Assembly: GCA_041481485.1 (NCBI GenBank)
Contig: JBGPBY010000062.1
Span: 1-20,075, forward strand
Direction: 5' to 3'
Source of the DNA: JBGPBY01 sp041481485
Lineage (GTDB): Bacteria; Acidobacteriota; Terriglobia; 20CM-2-55-15
DNA length: 20,075 bases
The position numbers were made by a program, and so were the translations under genes. The notes beneath the pieces were generated by a model. The model had not been told where the DNA came from, searched no databases, and worked only from the letters and a program-made list of their open reading frames with translations. Shown piece by piece: positions 7,538-13,135 of the stretch. The number at the start of each line of letters is the position of its first letter. The first letter of the stretch is position 1.

Positions 7538-9906
7538 TTCACCGTGATTGTTGATGGTACTTTTCCTCCCGGGCCGAATTGCATTCGGACTTTTCCGTTA
7601 GCAGTCCATTCGACGCGAATTCCAATCATATGTCCCTCCTCCGGACCGTCCAGTATGACGGTCGCAGGAGAATCGGACCACATCGTCACTTTTTCTGTCT
7701 TGTAGTCGTATATCAGGTGGTCTGCGCTGCCTTTGCGCGCTCCCTGGGTCAGGTCGACCCGGCCGTTGGCGCGAATTTCCTTCACACCGTTGCTTTCCGA
7801 AGTCCTGTCGCCGGTCTTTCCGGAATCGGCCGATTCGAGTATGACCTTCATCTCATCCGACTTGAGTTTCATTTCTCCGCTTTTCCCATCATTTTTGGCG
7901 TCCACTTTGCCGGTATACGTCGCAGTCTTATTGACATCGTCGTATACGAGCTTGTCCGCGGTCGCATGCATTCCTTCAATGTGAGAGTCGACATGGCCCT
8001 CCGCAATAAAACCATTATCTTTTTCAGGAATGATCTTGTCCGCACGAATGCGTGTGGCGCCGCGGGACAAGTCGACACCGCCAAAATAAGAGACCAGATC
8101 GGAGTTCGAAACCGCTTGTGCCGCCGTGACGGTGACGACTTCGGACTGTGCTCTCGACACCGAAATGACGTTGTCCTTCGCTTCAACGTGATTGGTAGTC
8201 TGATTGAAGCTGATTTTCCTCGCCTGAATCTCGGACTTTTTCTCGTCGTCAACGACTTTGGAGAGGCCGGGGGCTGGAGTATCGAGATTCACGGTTTCGC
8301 CGCCATCGGAAAACCTTGCATGGGCAGCGGTTCCGCGCCGTGAGCCATCCTTGAAACTGACAGAGTCCCACATCTCAATCGTATTGCCGTTGTCGGTAAT
8401 GAGAGCGTGATTCGCCTTTCCGCTGCGCGTCAATTCCTCAAACGAAAAGGCGCCTTTCAGTTCCACACGATCGCCATTTTGCGTGATAACCGCGCTATCC
8501 GCGGAGCCGGAACGCTGACCTTCTTTAAACTGGAAATGACCAATTTGAGTCAGACTTTCCAGGGAATTGGTTTTGTTGTTGATAGTCGCCAGGGTGTTGT
8601 CCGCCGAAGTCCTTCGCTTGCCCGAATCGATTGTCGCACGAGCTGGTGTTTCGAAAATCAACTTGCCCGTCTGGTCTATTTTGAAATCTTTACCCGTAAT
8701 TGTGGTGTCAGCGGTATTGAGCACGGAATTCCCGCCAGTCCGGACGGTCACGTTTTCCGTGAGCGTGCCATCTTCATTGGGAACCGTTCCATTGGATTTG
8801 ATCCGAATGACGTCGGAAACAATGCTGCGACCAGCCTGCTTCATCTCTGCGTAGGGTTTGTTTGCCCGGCGCGCATCCATTGTATCGAGATGCCCGCTGC
8901 TAAGCGTGGCATCTATTTCGTCGCCAGTCATGGTCTGAAATTCATCTTTGGACATTTGCTCCGCACGCACATCCCCACGCGCAGCGACGCTCTGGATCAC
9001 TCCCTGCGGAGAAATCACACTGACGATCTTGTTGGAATGCGTCTTCAGCGTCCCGGCGCGTCTGTCTGATTTCGCGGCAGAGTCCGGCGACTCCGCATCG
9101 CGCCCTACGCGCGATTCGGATGTGACATCCCCCTCGATCGTAACCAGTGTCGGCCGATATGTTCCCGGTTCGAGGTCTGCGTGGCCATTCGTTCCGCGAA
9201 GCCACCCATTGGTTGCCTCGAGAAAGACATTCCCGGAGAGCGATGTCCAGTTTTCCAGCTTTTGAAACTCCGCCGCGTCGGCATGCAGCGACTCACCATT
9301 CGACATCTTCATGCCGGCATTCCCGGTCATGCTCAACAACTGAGTCCCTTTTGAATAACTCAACCGGTCGGCGTCTCCAGTCATTTCTCCCGGCTGTTCG
9401 ACGTGGGTCCGTACCGGAGACGAAATCATGCGCTCCTGATGAACGTAGACCAGTTCCTCAGTGCTGATCCACGTCTTTTCGTCAAGCTGCGCCCTGACAT
9501 TGCCAAAGAAATGAATGTCCCCCCCGTCCTGATCGTATATGCCGGAATCCGCCTTCACGGTCTGATCGAAGTCTCCATTCTTGTCGCCCGGGATCACGGG
9601 CTTCTCGCCGAAGATCACCACATGAACGCCGCGGAGTTCATGCTTTTTATTTTTGAAGGATATGAGTTCCTCGGCTTTGACCTTAAATACATCCCTCCCG
9701 TTTTCTCGATGTGTAAACGTCTCACCCAGGGTATGAACGATGACGTCAGGAGCCGAACCTGGAACAGCTGGCGATTTCGCTGCCACCCGGTCACGGCTGG
9801 TCAGGTAATTCCGTGCAGGAATCGCAATCAATACAAGAACAACGACGGGAAGCACCACTCTCATGAGGCGAATCAGGCGGTACGTGCCCATCCTTTGCAG
9901 ACGCAT
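7534..9906 (-). CDS. LptC–LptA (OstA) multi-domain fusion protein
   Basis: This 790-residue protein has a short cytoplasmic N-terminus, one membrane helix (about 11-30), and then a long periplasmic part made of beta-strand repeats. Residues 50-160 look like LptC. From about 175 onward there are repeated OstA/LptA-like strands with the pattern 'AD.L.Y....G.V', for example ADRLSYSKGTQLLSMTGNAG, ADKLVYDDVNKTATYTGKV (650-668) and ADHLIYDYKTEKVTMWSD (728-745). A tandem block at 467-540 repeats 'A..A.ITDNG..IE'. LptC and LptA are normally separate proteins of about 190 residues, so this is a fused and expanded bridge. It is probably anchored in the inner membrane and carries LPS towards the outer membrane. 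The first ATG is chosen; an ATG at 9891 is a near alternative. Confidence 0.85.
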   Translation of the reverse strand: MRLQRMGTYRLIRLMRVVLPVVVLVLIAIPARNYLTSRDRVAAKSPAVPGSAPDVIVHTLGETFTHRENGRDVFKVKAEELISFKNKKHELRGVHVVIFGEKPVIPGDKNGDFDQTVKADSGIYDQDGGDIHFFGNVRAQLDEKTWISTEELVYVHQERMISSPVRTHVEQPGEMTGDADRLSYSKGTQLLSMTGNAGMKMSNGESLHADAAEFQKLENWTSLSGNVFLEATNGWLRGTNGHADLEPGTYRPTLVTIEGDVTSESRVGRDAESPDSAAKSDRRAGTLKTHSNKIVSVISPQGVIQSVAARGDVRAEQMSKDEFQTMTGDEIDATLSSGHLDTMDARRANKPYAEMKQAGRSIVSDVIRIKSNGTVPNEDGTLTENVTVRTGGNSVLNTADTTITGKDFKIDQTGKLIFETPARATIDSGKRRTSADNTLATINNKTNSLESLTQIGHFQFKEGQRSGSADSAVITQNGDRVELKGAFSFEELTRSGKANHALITDNGNTIEMWDSVSFKDGSRRGTAAHARFSDGGETVNLDTPAPGLSKVVDDEKKSEIQARKISFNQTTNHVEAKDNVISVSRAQSEVVTVTAAQAVSNSDLVSYFGGVDLSRGATRIRADKIIPEKDNGFIAEGHVDSHIEGMHATADKLVYDDVNKTATYTGKVDAKNDGKSGEMKLKSDEMKVILESADSGKTGDRTSESNGVKEIRANGRVDLTQGARKGSADHLIYDYKTEKVTMWSDSPATVILDGPEEGHMIGIRVEWTANGKVRMQFGPGGKVPSTITVK

Positions 9907-9942
9907 AATGGGAATTATAGCCGCATGGAAGATTGGGGACAG
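9907..9942 (-). promoter_or_regulatory. Possible promoter of the lptCA-lptB-rpoN-PTS operon
   Basis: On the minus strand a perfect TATAAT hexamer lies at 9919-9914, only seven bases ahead of the first ATG of the LptC/LptA gene. If it is a sigma-70 -10 box, transcription would begin at or next to that ATG, giving a leaderless mRNA. Alternatively translation starts at the second ATG (9891). No good TTGACA-like -35 is visible at 16-18 nt spacing, and no Shine-Dalgarno sequence precedes the ATG. Confidence 0.35.
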
Positions 9943-10010
9943 ACTCGGAATTCAGAAAATCGGATAACGGAAAGCCCGGGCAGTCGCCACCGGCGTCAGC
10001 GGGTGGAAAA
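9931..10010. repeat. Decayed palindromic repeat fragments
   Basis: Positions 9986-10006 (gccaccggcgtcagc, then gggtgg) match 19917-19937 with a single substitution and keep most of the CCACCGG/CCGGTGG hairpin. The flanking bases no longer match, so this looks like a solitary or eroded copy of the element at the right end of the window. Positions 9934-9946 (tggggacagactc) resemble sequences I associate with REP elements mobilised by REP-associated transposases, but no second copy exists here to support that. Confidence 0.5.
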
Positions 10011-10075
10011 TCAACTCCGATATCCAGCAGCTGGAAGGCATCGTGACCACTGAAGACCTTATAAAAGTCTATGGG

Positions 10076-10315
10076 TTACGGTCCCGATTGCAAATTGACG
10101 TTTGGATGTGCGTCCGGCGAAATTACGAGTTCACCAATGGTATGGGCGTAGTCGTTGGTTGTGGCGCTGCCATCTGGCTCCGATTCATCCCACCAAATAA
10201 TAATTGCGCCGTGGTTTAGATAGGCCTGCGAGGACATGATCAAAGGAACAATGCTTTTCAGGAAATTGTCACCCTGGGCGATTCGAGCCTGATCTCCCGA
10301 AGCAAGCGCACTGTA
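10076..10315 (-). pseudogene. Internal fragment of a PF04185-type phosphoesterase
   Basis: Reading the minus strand from 10315 to the TAA at 10078-10076 gives 79 codons without a stop. The translation includes GDQARIAQGDNFLKSIVPL, then AIIIWWDESEPDGS and ELVISPDAHPNVN. This resembles the C-terminal part of secreted phosphoesterases of the phospholipase C / acid phosphatase type (PF04185), where the WxDE motif binds metal. A stop codon lies directly upstream in the same frame, and the only internal ATG would start at 'MSSQAY', after the conserved motif. The frame ends early compared with what I recall of the family. It is therefore a relic truncated at both ends, not a working gene. Confidence 0.65.
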
Positions 10316-10326
10316 TTAACCAGGGG

Positions 10327-10353
10327 GCCTGGATGATTTTCTTCCATCCAGGC
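10327..10353. repeat. Hairpin between the phosphoesterase relic and the lysine-tail gene
   Basis: gcctggatg (10327-10335) and catccaggc (10345-10353) form a perfect 9-bp stem with a 9-nt loop. It has no following U-run on either strand, so it may be repeat debris rather than an intrinsic terminator. Confidence 0.5.
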
Positions 10354-10398
10354 AGCGCCTGGTCCAGCAGGGAGTAATGAAGTAATTGTCCTGAAGAC

Positions 10399-10422
10399 GG
10401 CATCGCGAAGATTCGCGATGCC
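10399..10422 (-). terminator. Possible terminator of the lysine-tail gene
   Basis: A perfect inverted repeat (ggcatcgcgaa, ga, ttcgcgatgcc) lies 5 nt beyond the stop codon of the gene ending at 10428. The stem is strong enough to terminate or protect mRNA. No U-tract follows on the minus strand, so it could equally be a REP-like element. Confidence 0.45.
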
Positions 10423-10427
10423 GGCCC

Positions 10428-10802
10428 TTACTTTTTCTTACGAGAGGTGGCGCTCTTTTTCGCTGCGGGTTTTTTCGCTGCGGGTTTCTTCGCTGCCATT
10501 TTCTTCGCTGCCGGTTTCGCTTTTGGCGGAACGACCACGTTGTGGATGGGCATGACAACGGGCTGTCCGGGATCGATCCCAAGTTCCTGAAGGATCGGCA
10601 TCAACGTCTTTCCGAATGCATCGAAAGCAGCCTGGGATATCCAGACGTCGAACACGGCAAGACTATCTGGGCTGCCAAAACTGGAATGATAGACGCGGCC
10701 ACGTGGGTGACCGCCACCGGCCTTCTTCAGACGTTTCATGCATTCGTCGTACAGGCTGGCGGACATTGGGATTTTGGGCGCAAAATAGAAACCAAGAGCC
10801 AT
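10428..10802 (-). CDS. Small alpha/beta-barrel-like protein with histone-H1-like lysine tail
   Basis: This predicted 124-residue cytoplasmic protein has two parts. Residues 1-90 (MALGFYFAPKIPMSASLYDE onward, with SSFGSPDSLAVFDVWISQAA) resemble small dimeric alpha/beta-barrel proteins of the antibiotic-biosynthesis-monooxygenase type: beta strand, helix, 'VFDVW' strand, helix, strand. No catalytic residue can be named. Residues 92-124 are a basic tail with four KPAAK-like pentads ending in SRKKK, as in bacterial histone-H1-like tails. The ATG at 10802 is preferred over an in-frame start at 10826. GGAGG (minus strand, 10815-10811) sits 8 nt ahead of it. The tail may bind DNA, RNA or polyphosphate, but that is inference. 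It is a single gene with its own short upstream region. Confidence 0.75.
   Translation of the reverse strand: MALGFYFAPKIPMSASLYDECMKRLKKAGGGHPRGRVYHSSFGSPDSLAVFDVWISQAAFDAFGKTLMPILQELGIDPGQPVVMPIHNVVVPPKAKPAAKKMAAKKPAAKKPAAKKSATSRKKK
10459..10518. repeat. Four 15-nt tandem repeats inside the lysine-tail gene
   Basis: Units at 10459, 10474, 10489 and 10504 follow ttcgctgcgggtttt with few changes. They encode the KPAAK-like pentads of the basic tail. Because the unit is a multiple of three, slippage would change tail length without shifting the frame. Confidence 0.8.
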
Positions 10803-10919
10803 ACGGGATACCTCCAGAAATGACAAACATTAAAAACGAAGTCGCGAATTGCGGCCGCGATCATATTCGGTAGCAGGTCCTTTTACAATCAAGACTCGCG
10901 CGAAGGCTAAATTGCGGGG

Positions 10920-11423
10920 CTAGCGGGTCGACGGCGTAATGGAATCCAGATGAGTTCCGCAGCGCGGACAGTGCGTCCAGTTCGTCTCTACTGCGCTCTT
11001 GCAGGACGGGCAGCTCCGTCCCAGCGCGGCGCCACACGACGAACAGAAGGCGAACCCTGGCGGATTGGCGGCGCCGCAGCTCGAGCAATGCGTCTGAATC
11101 GGTTGACGCAAAATGAAGTACAGAATGACGCCAATGGCATTGGGAATGAACATTCCCAGCAATAGCCACAGCACCGGTCGCATGCCACGGCGTTTGGCAT
11201 CACCGTAGATATAACCGAGAATCAAAATGTAAACACCGAAGAATACGGACGCGATGGTAACCATCACCAGTTCGAGTGGAAATTTCCCCGCGCCGAACTC
11301 ACCGGACCGCGCGTTCAGGAAGAAATAACACATGGCCGCCACCGGAAAGACGACAAGGACCAGAACTGCCAATACTCTCGCCCATTTTGAAATGAGCTTT
11401 ATCTCATCACTGAACTGACTCAA
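10920..11423 (-). CDS. Membrane protein with double zinc ribbon, coupled to the anti-sigma gene
   Basis: This is a predicted 167-residue inner-membrane protein. Three hydrophobic helices are visible: ARVLAVLVLVVFPVAAMCYF, LVMVTIASVFFGVYILILGY, and VLWLLLGMFIPNAIGVILYF. Between the second and third is a DAKRRGMRP turn. The C-terminal part holds four CxxC pairs (CSSC, CSSC, CPSC, CPRC), forming two zinc ribbons, probably cytoplasmic. I choose the TTG at 11423 because GGGAGG lies 5 nt before it and it overlaps the anti-sigma stop as TTGA. Longer starts would run over 150 nt into the anti-sigma gene. The function is unknown. Its coupling suggests a role in sensing or in the response of the sigma factor. 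Confidence 0.8.
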   Translation of the reverse strand: MSQFSDEIKLISKWARVLAVLVLVVFPVAAMCYFFLNARSGEFGAGKFPLELVMVTIASVFFGVYILILGYIYGDAKRRGMRPVLWLLLGMFIPNAIGVILYFILRQPIQTHCSSCGAANPPGFAFCSSCGAALGRSCPSCKSAVETNWTHCPRCGTHLDSITPSTR

Positions 11424-11887
11424 AATGTCCTCCCGCCGCTGAATTCTTTCAGCGATATCGCAGCCGCAACGGCAGCCGTCCCGCAGACCACGAACGAAAC
11501 CAGGAACCAGGGGCCGGCGGCCACGAGATTCATCCCCAGCACCTCGAATCGGCCGCCTGTCAATTCCTGGGCCAGTTTCCACATCACCAGGTTGACAACC
11601 CAGGACAGCAACGAAAGTCCGGCAAACAAAATGGCTCTGGATTTCATTTCGTCTGAGGTCTCACGCTCGCGCAGGATACGGGCCTGAGTCCGGGCAATCA
11701 AGTGTGCAGGAACTGCCGGTTGCGGCATTTGTCTCAGGCCCTTCGCATAGCTGCCCCAGGAATTCAGCTCGTTCCGGCACTGCTCGCAATCGCGAACATG
11801 CAGCTCAACGGAGAGCATTTCCTCACGGCTCAATGAACCGGAGGACGCCAAAGGGAGCACGGCTCGAATGTGTTCATGCGTATTCAC
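11420..11887 (-). CDS. Anti-sigma factor with zinc-finger (zf-HC2) domain
   Basis: This 155-residue protein has an N-terminal anti-sigma zinc-finger motif, H-x3-C-x2-C (LHVRDCEQC, about residues 29-37), as in RsrA/ChrR-type anti-sigma factors. An interdomain helix follows, then two membrane segments (about 86-107 and 121-147). It is expected to hold the cognate ECF sigma factor at the membrane until a signal releases it. It starts with GTG overlapping the sigma-factor stop as GTGA, the usual arrangement for a cognate pair. Its stop overlaps the next gene's TTG start. The zinc-binding Cys/His set could make it thiol-responsive, but many such domains are purely structural. Confidence 0.9.
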   Translation of the reverse strand: MNTHEHIRAVLPLASSGSLSREEMLSVELHVRDCEQCRNELNSWGSYAKGLRQMPQPAVPAHLIARTQARILRERETSDEMKSRAILFAGLSLLSWVVNLVMWKLAQELTGGRFEVLGMNLVAAGPWFLVSFVVCGTAAVAAAISLKEFSGGRTF

Positions 11888-12468
11888 TGCCGTTCCATTC
11901 TGCCGCGGAGGCTCTCCAGTGCACGGCTCAATCGGCTCTTCACTGTGGATAAGGGAATTTGAATCACTTCGGCAATGTCCTCGAGCATCATTTCTTCTTC
12001 GAAACGAAGCGTCAGAACTTCCCTGTGAATAAAAGGCAATGTGGAAACGGCAGCCGCAAGCAATTCGCCGCGCTCATATTCGAGAAGCTGTTCCAGGGGA
12101 TTCGCTCGAACAGCCACCAATCGATCGACGGGAGCAGTTCCCGAATTATCGGGCGCATTGAGACTGCTGTCCCTTCGCCGGCGCAGGTGATCGATGGTGA
12201 GATTACGAGCCACCGAAAAAAGCCATGCATCGAAATTCCGGCGGGCGTCGAAGTGGCGGATCTTCTCCATGACGCGCAGCCAGGTCTGCTGAAACAGATC
12301 CTCAGCCAGTGCGGGATCCTGACTCAGCCGAAGCAGAAACCGATACAAACGATGCTGATACGGATCCATGAGTTCGGGCAACGCATTCAGGTCTCCCCGC
12401 CTGAGACGTTCCACCGCGCTTACCACTCCGGTTAATGCATTGGGATCCATCGACGCCGCGAGAATCAT
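11884..12468 (-). CDS. ECF-type RNA polymerase sigma factor
   Basis: This protein of about 194 residues has the two sigma-70 domains of extracytoplasmic-function sigma factors. Region 2 contains DPALAEDLFQQTWLRVMEKI and FDAWLFSVARNLTIDHLRRR. Region 4 contains LPFIHREVLTLRFEEEMMLE followed by IAEVIQIPLSTVKSRLSRAL, the helix-turn-helix that reads the -35. The reading frame extends upstream to 12618, but that part crosses a palindromic repeat, so I place the start at ATG 12468, with ATG 12450 as an alternative. Neither has a clear ribosome-binding site. The next genes, an anti-sigma factor and a zinc-ribbon protein, are translationally coupled. A small hairpin (GGGTC/GACCC) lies just upstream of the start. 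The signal and targets are unknown. Confidence 0.92.
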   Translation of the reverse strand: MILAASMDPNALTGVVSAVERLRRGDLNALPELMDPYQHRLYRFLLRLSQDPALAEDLFQQTWLRVMEKIRHFDARRNFDAWLFSVARNLTIDHLRRRRDSSLNAPDNSGTAPVDRLVAVRANPLEQLLEYERGELLAAAVSTLPFIHREVLTLRFEEEMMLEDIAEVIQIPLSTVKSRLSRALESLRGRMERQ

Positions 12469-12529
12469 AACAATCGGTATACGGGTATGGGGTCGAAAAG
12501 GACCCATCGAGAATTCGTCACCGCCCCAT

Positions 12530-12633
12530 CTGTAGGCGCGGTCTATGACCGCGCACAGTTTTTCAGAGTGGGATTCCTCGGATTGGGTATGCAAGAACGA
12601 GAGATTGTGCGCGGTCATAGACCGCGCCTACAG
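12530..12633. repeat. 104-bp palindromic repeat, copy 1 (REP doublet / MITE-like)
   Basis: The element begins and ends with perfect 28-bp terminal inverted repeats (12530-12557 and 12606-12633). Each arm contains its own hairpin, GCGCGGTC-TAT-GACCGCGC in the left arm. The centre of about 48 bp carries no gene. It matches the copy at 16745-16848 with about 10 differences over the same 104 bp. No target-site duplication is visible. It lies between the sigma-factor start and the divergent DUF6152 gene, so it may alter their promoters. Confidence 0.88.
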
Positions 12634-12721
12634 TCCAATCGTTGTAAATCATTGGGCGAACGCTATGACCGATGGCAAAATGTTGGCAGTTCCAAACAAA
12701 AATATTCGGGAGAATTGAGCA

Positions 12722-13117
12722 GTGAAAAAGTTCTCGATGTCCTGCTTGTGCTTCATGCTGATTCTGGTCTCGCAGCCAGTCTCGCACATGACCGCACACC
12801 ATTCTTTAAGAGTCGACTATGACGTCGCAAAACCGCTCAACCTGACCGGTAGAGTCACGAAAATCGAATGGGAGAATCCGCACGTTCATTTCTATATCGA
12901 CGTTAACGATGCCCAATCCAGAAAAACCGTGAACTGGGTTCTTGAAATGAACGCGCCCTCCGTAATCGAAAAATACGGCTGGACCCGAGACACAATGAAG
13001 ATTGGAGACGTGGTCGTCGTTGATCTCCTTGTGGCGAGAAGCGGATGCGCGTGCGGCAGCGCCCGCAAGATTACGATTCCCTCGACTGGCAAGAAACTCG
13101 GGCCCCTTTTCGGTTAG
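12722..13117 (+). CDS. Secreted DUF6152 family protein
   Basis: This 131-residue protein begins with a signal peptide (KKFSMSCLCFMLILVSQPVS, likely cleaved after the HMTA region). The mature domain starts HHSLRVDYDVAKPLNLTGRV and continues with TKIEWENPHVHFYIDVND, the typical start of the DUF6152 family. Those proteins are small periplasmic beta-barrel-like proteins without a known function and are often found in acidobacteria and proteobacteria. The start is GTG with GGGAGA about 8 nt upstream. It is transcribed alone and converges on the long orphan gene, with only 18 nt between the stop codons. The conserved HH and NPH histidines suggest metal binding, but that is inference. Confidence 0.8.
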   Translation: MKKFSMSCLCFMLILVSQPVSHMTAHHSLRVDYDVAKPLNLTGRVTKIEWENPHVHFYIDVNDAQSRKTVNWVLEMNAPSVIEKYGWTRDTMKIGDVVVVDLLVARSGCACGSARKITIPSTGKKLGPLFG

Positions 13118-13135
13118 GTCTGACGAAATCACTCG

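Noticed and set aside
7579..9467. Several plus-strand open frames opposite the LptC/LptA gene
   Set aside because: Fragmentary, motif-free and fully overlapped by one 790-residue gene with clear domain structure.
10327..10422. Two hairpins considered as a small RNA or riboswitch
   Set aside because: No promoter, U-tract or conserved aptamer-like sequence. Simple stems are better explained as terminator or repeat debris.
10459..10518. Possible CRISPR-like or minisatellite array
   Set aside because: Repeats are 15 nt with no spacers and are in-frame codons of the lysine-rich tail.
11424..11582. Longer start for the zinc-ribbon membrane protein
   Set aside because: It would overlap the anti-sigma gene by over 150 nt and lacks a ribosome-binding site. 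The TTG at 11423 has a strong one.
12486..12507. GGGTC/GACCC hairpin upstream of the sigma factor as an operator
   Set aside because: Short, partly mismatched, and no second copy exists in the window to support a binding site.
12469..12618. N-terminal 50-residue extension of the sigma factor
   Set aside because: It is translated from the palindromic repeat and shows no sigma-factor similarity.
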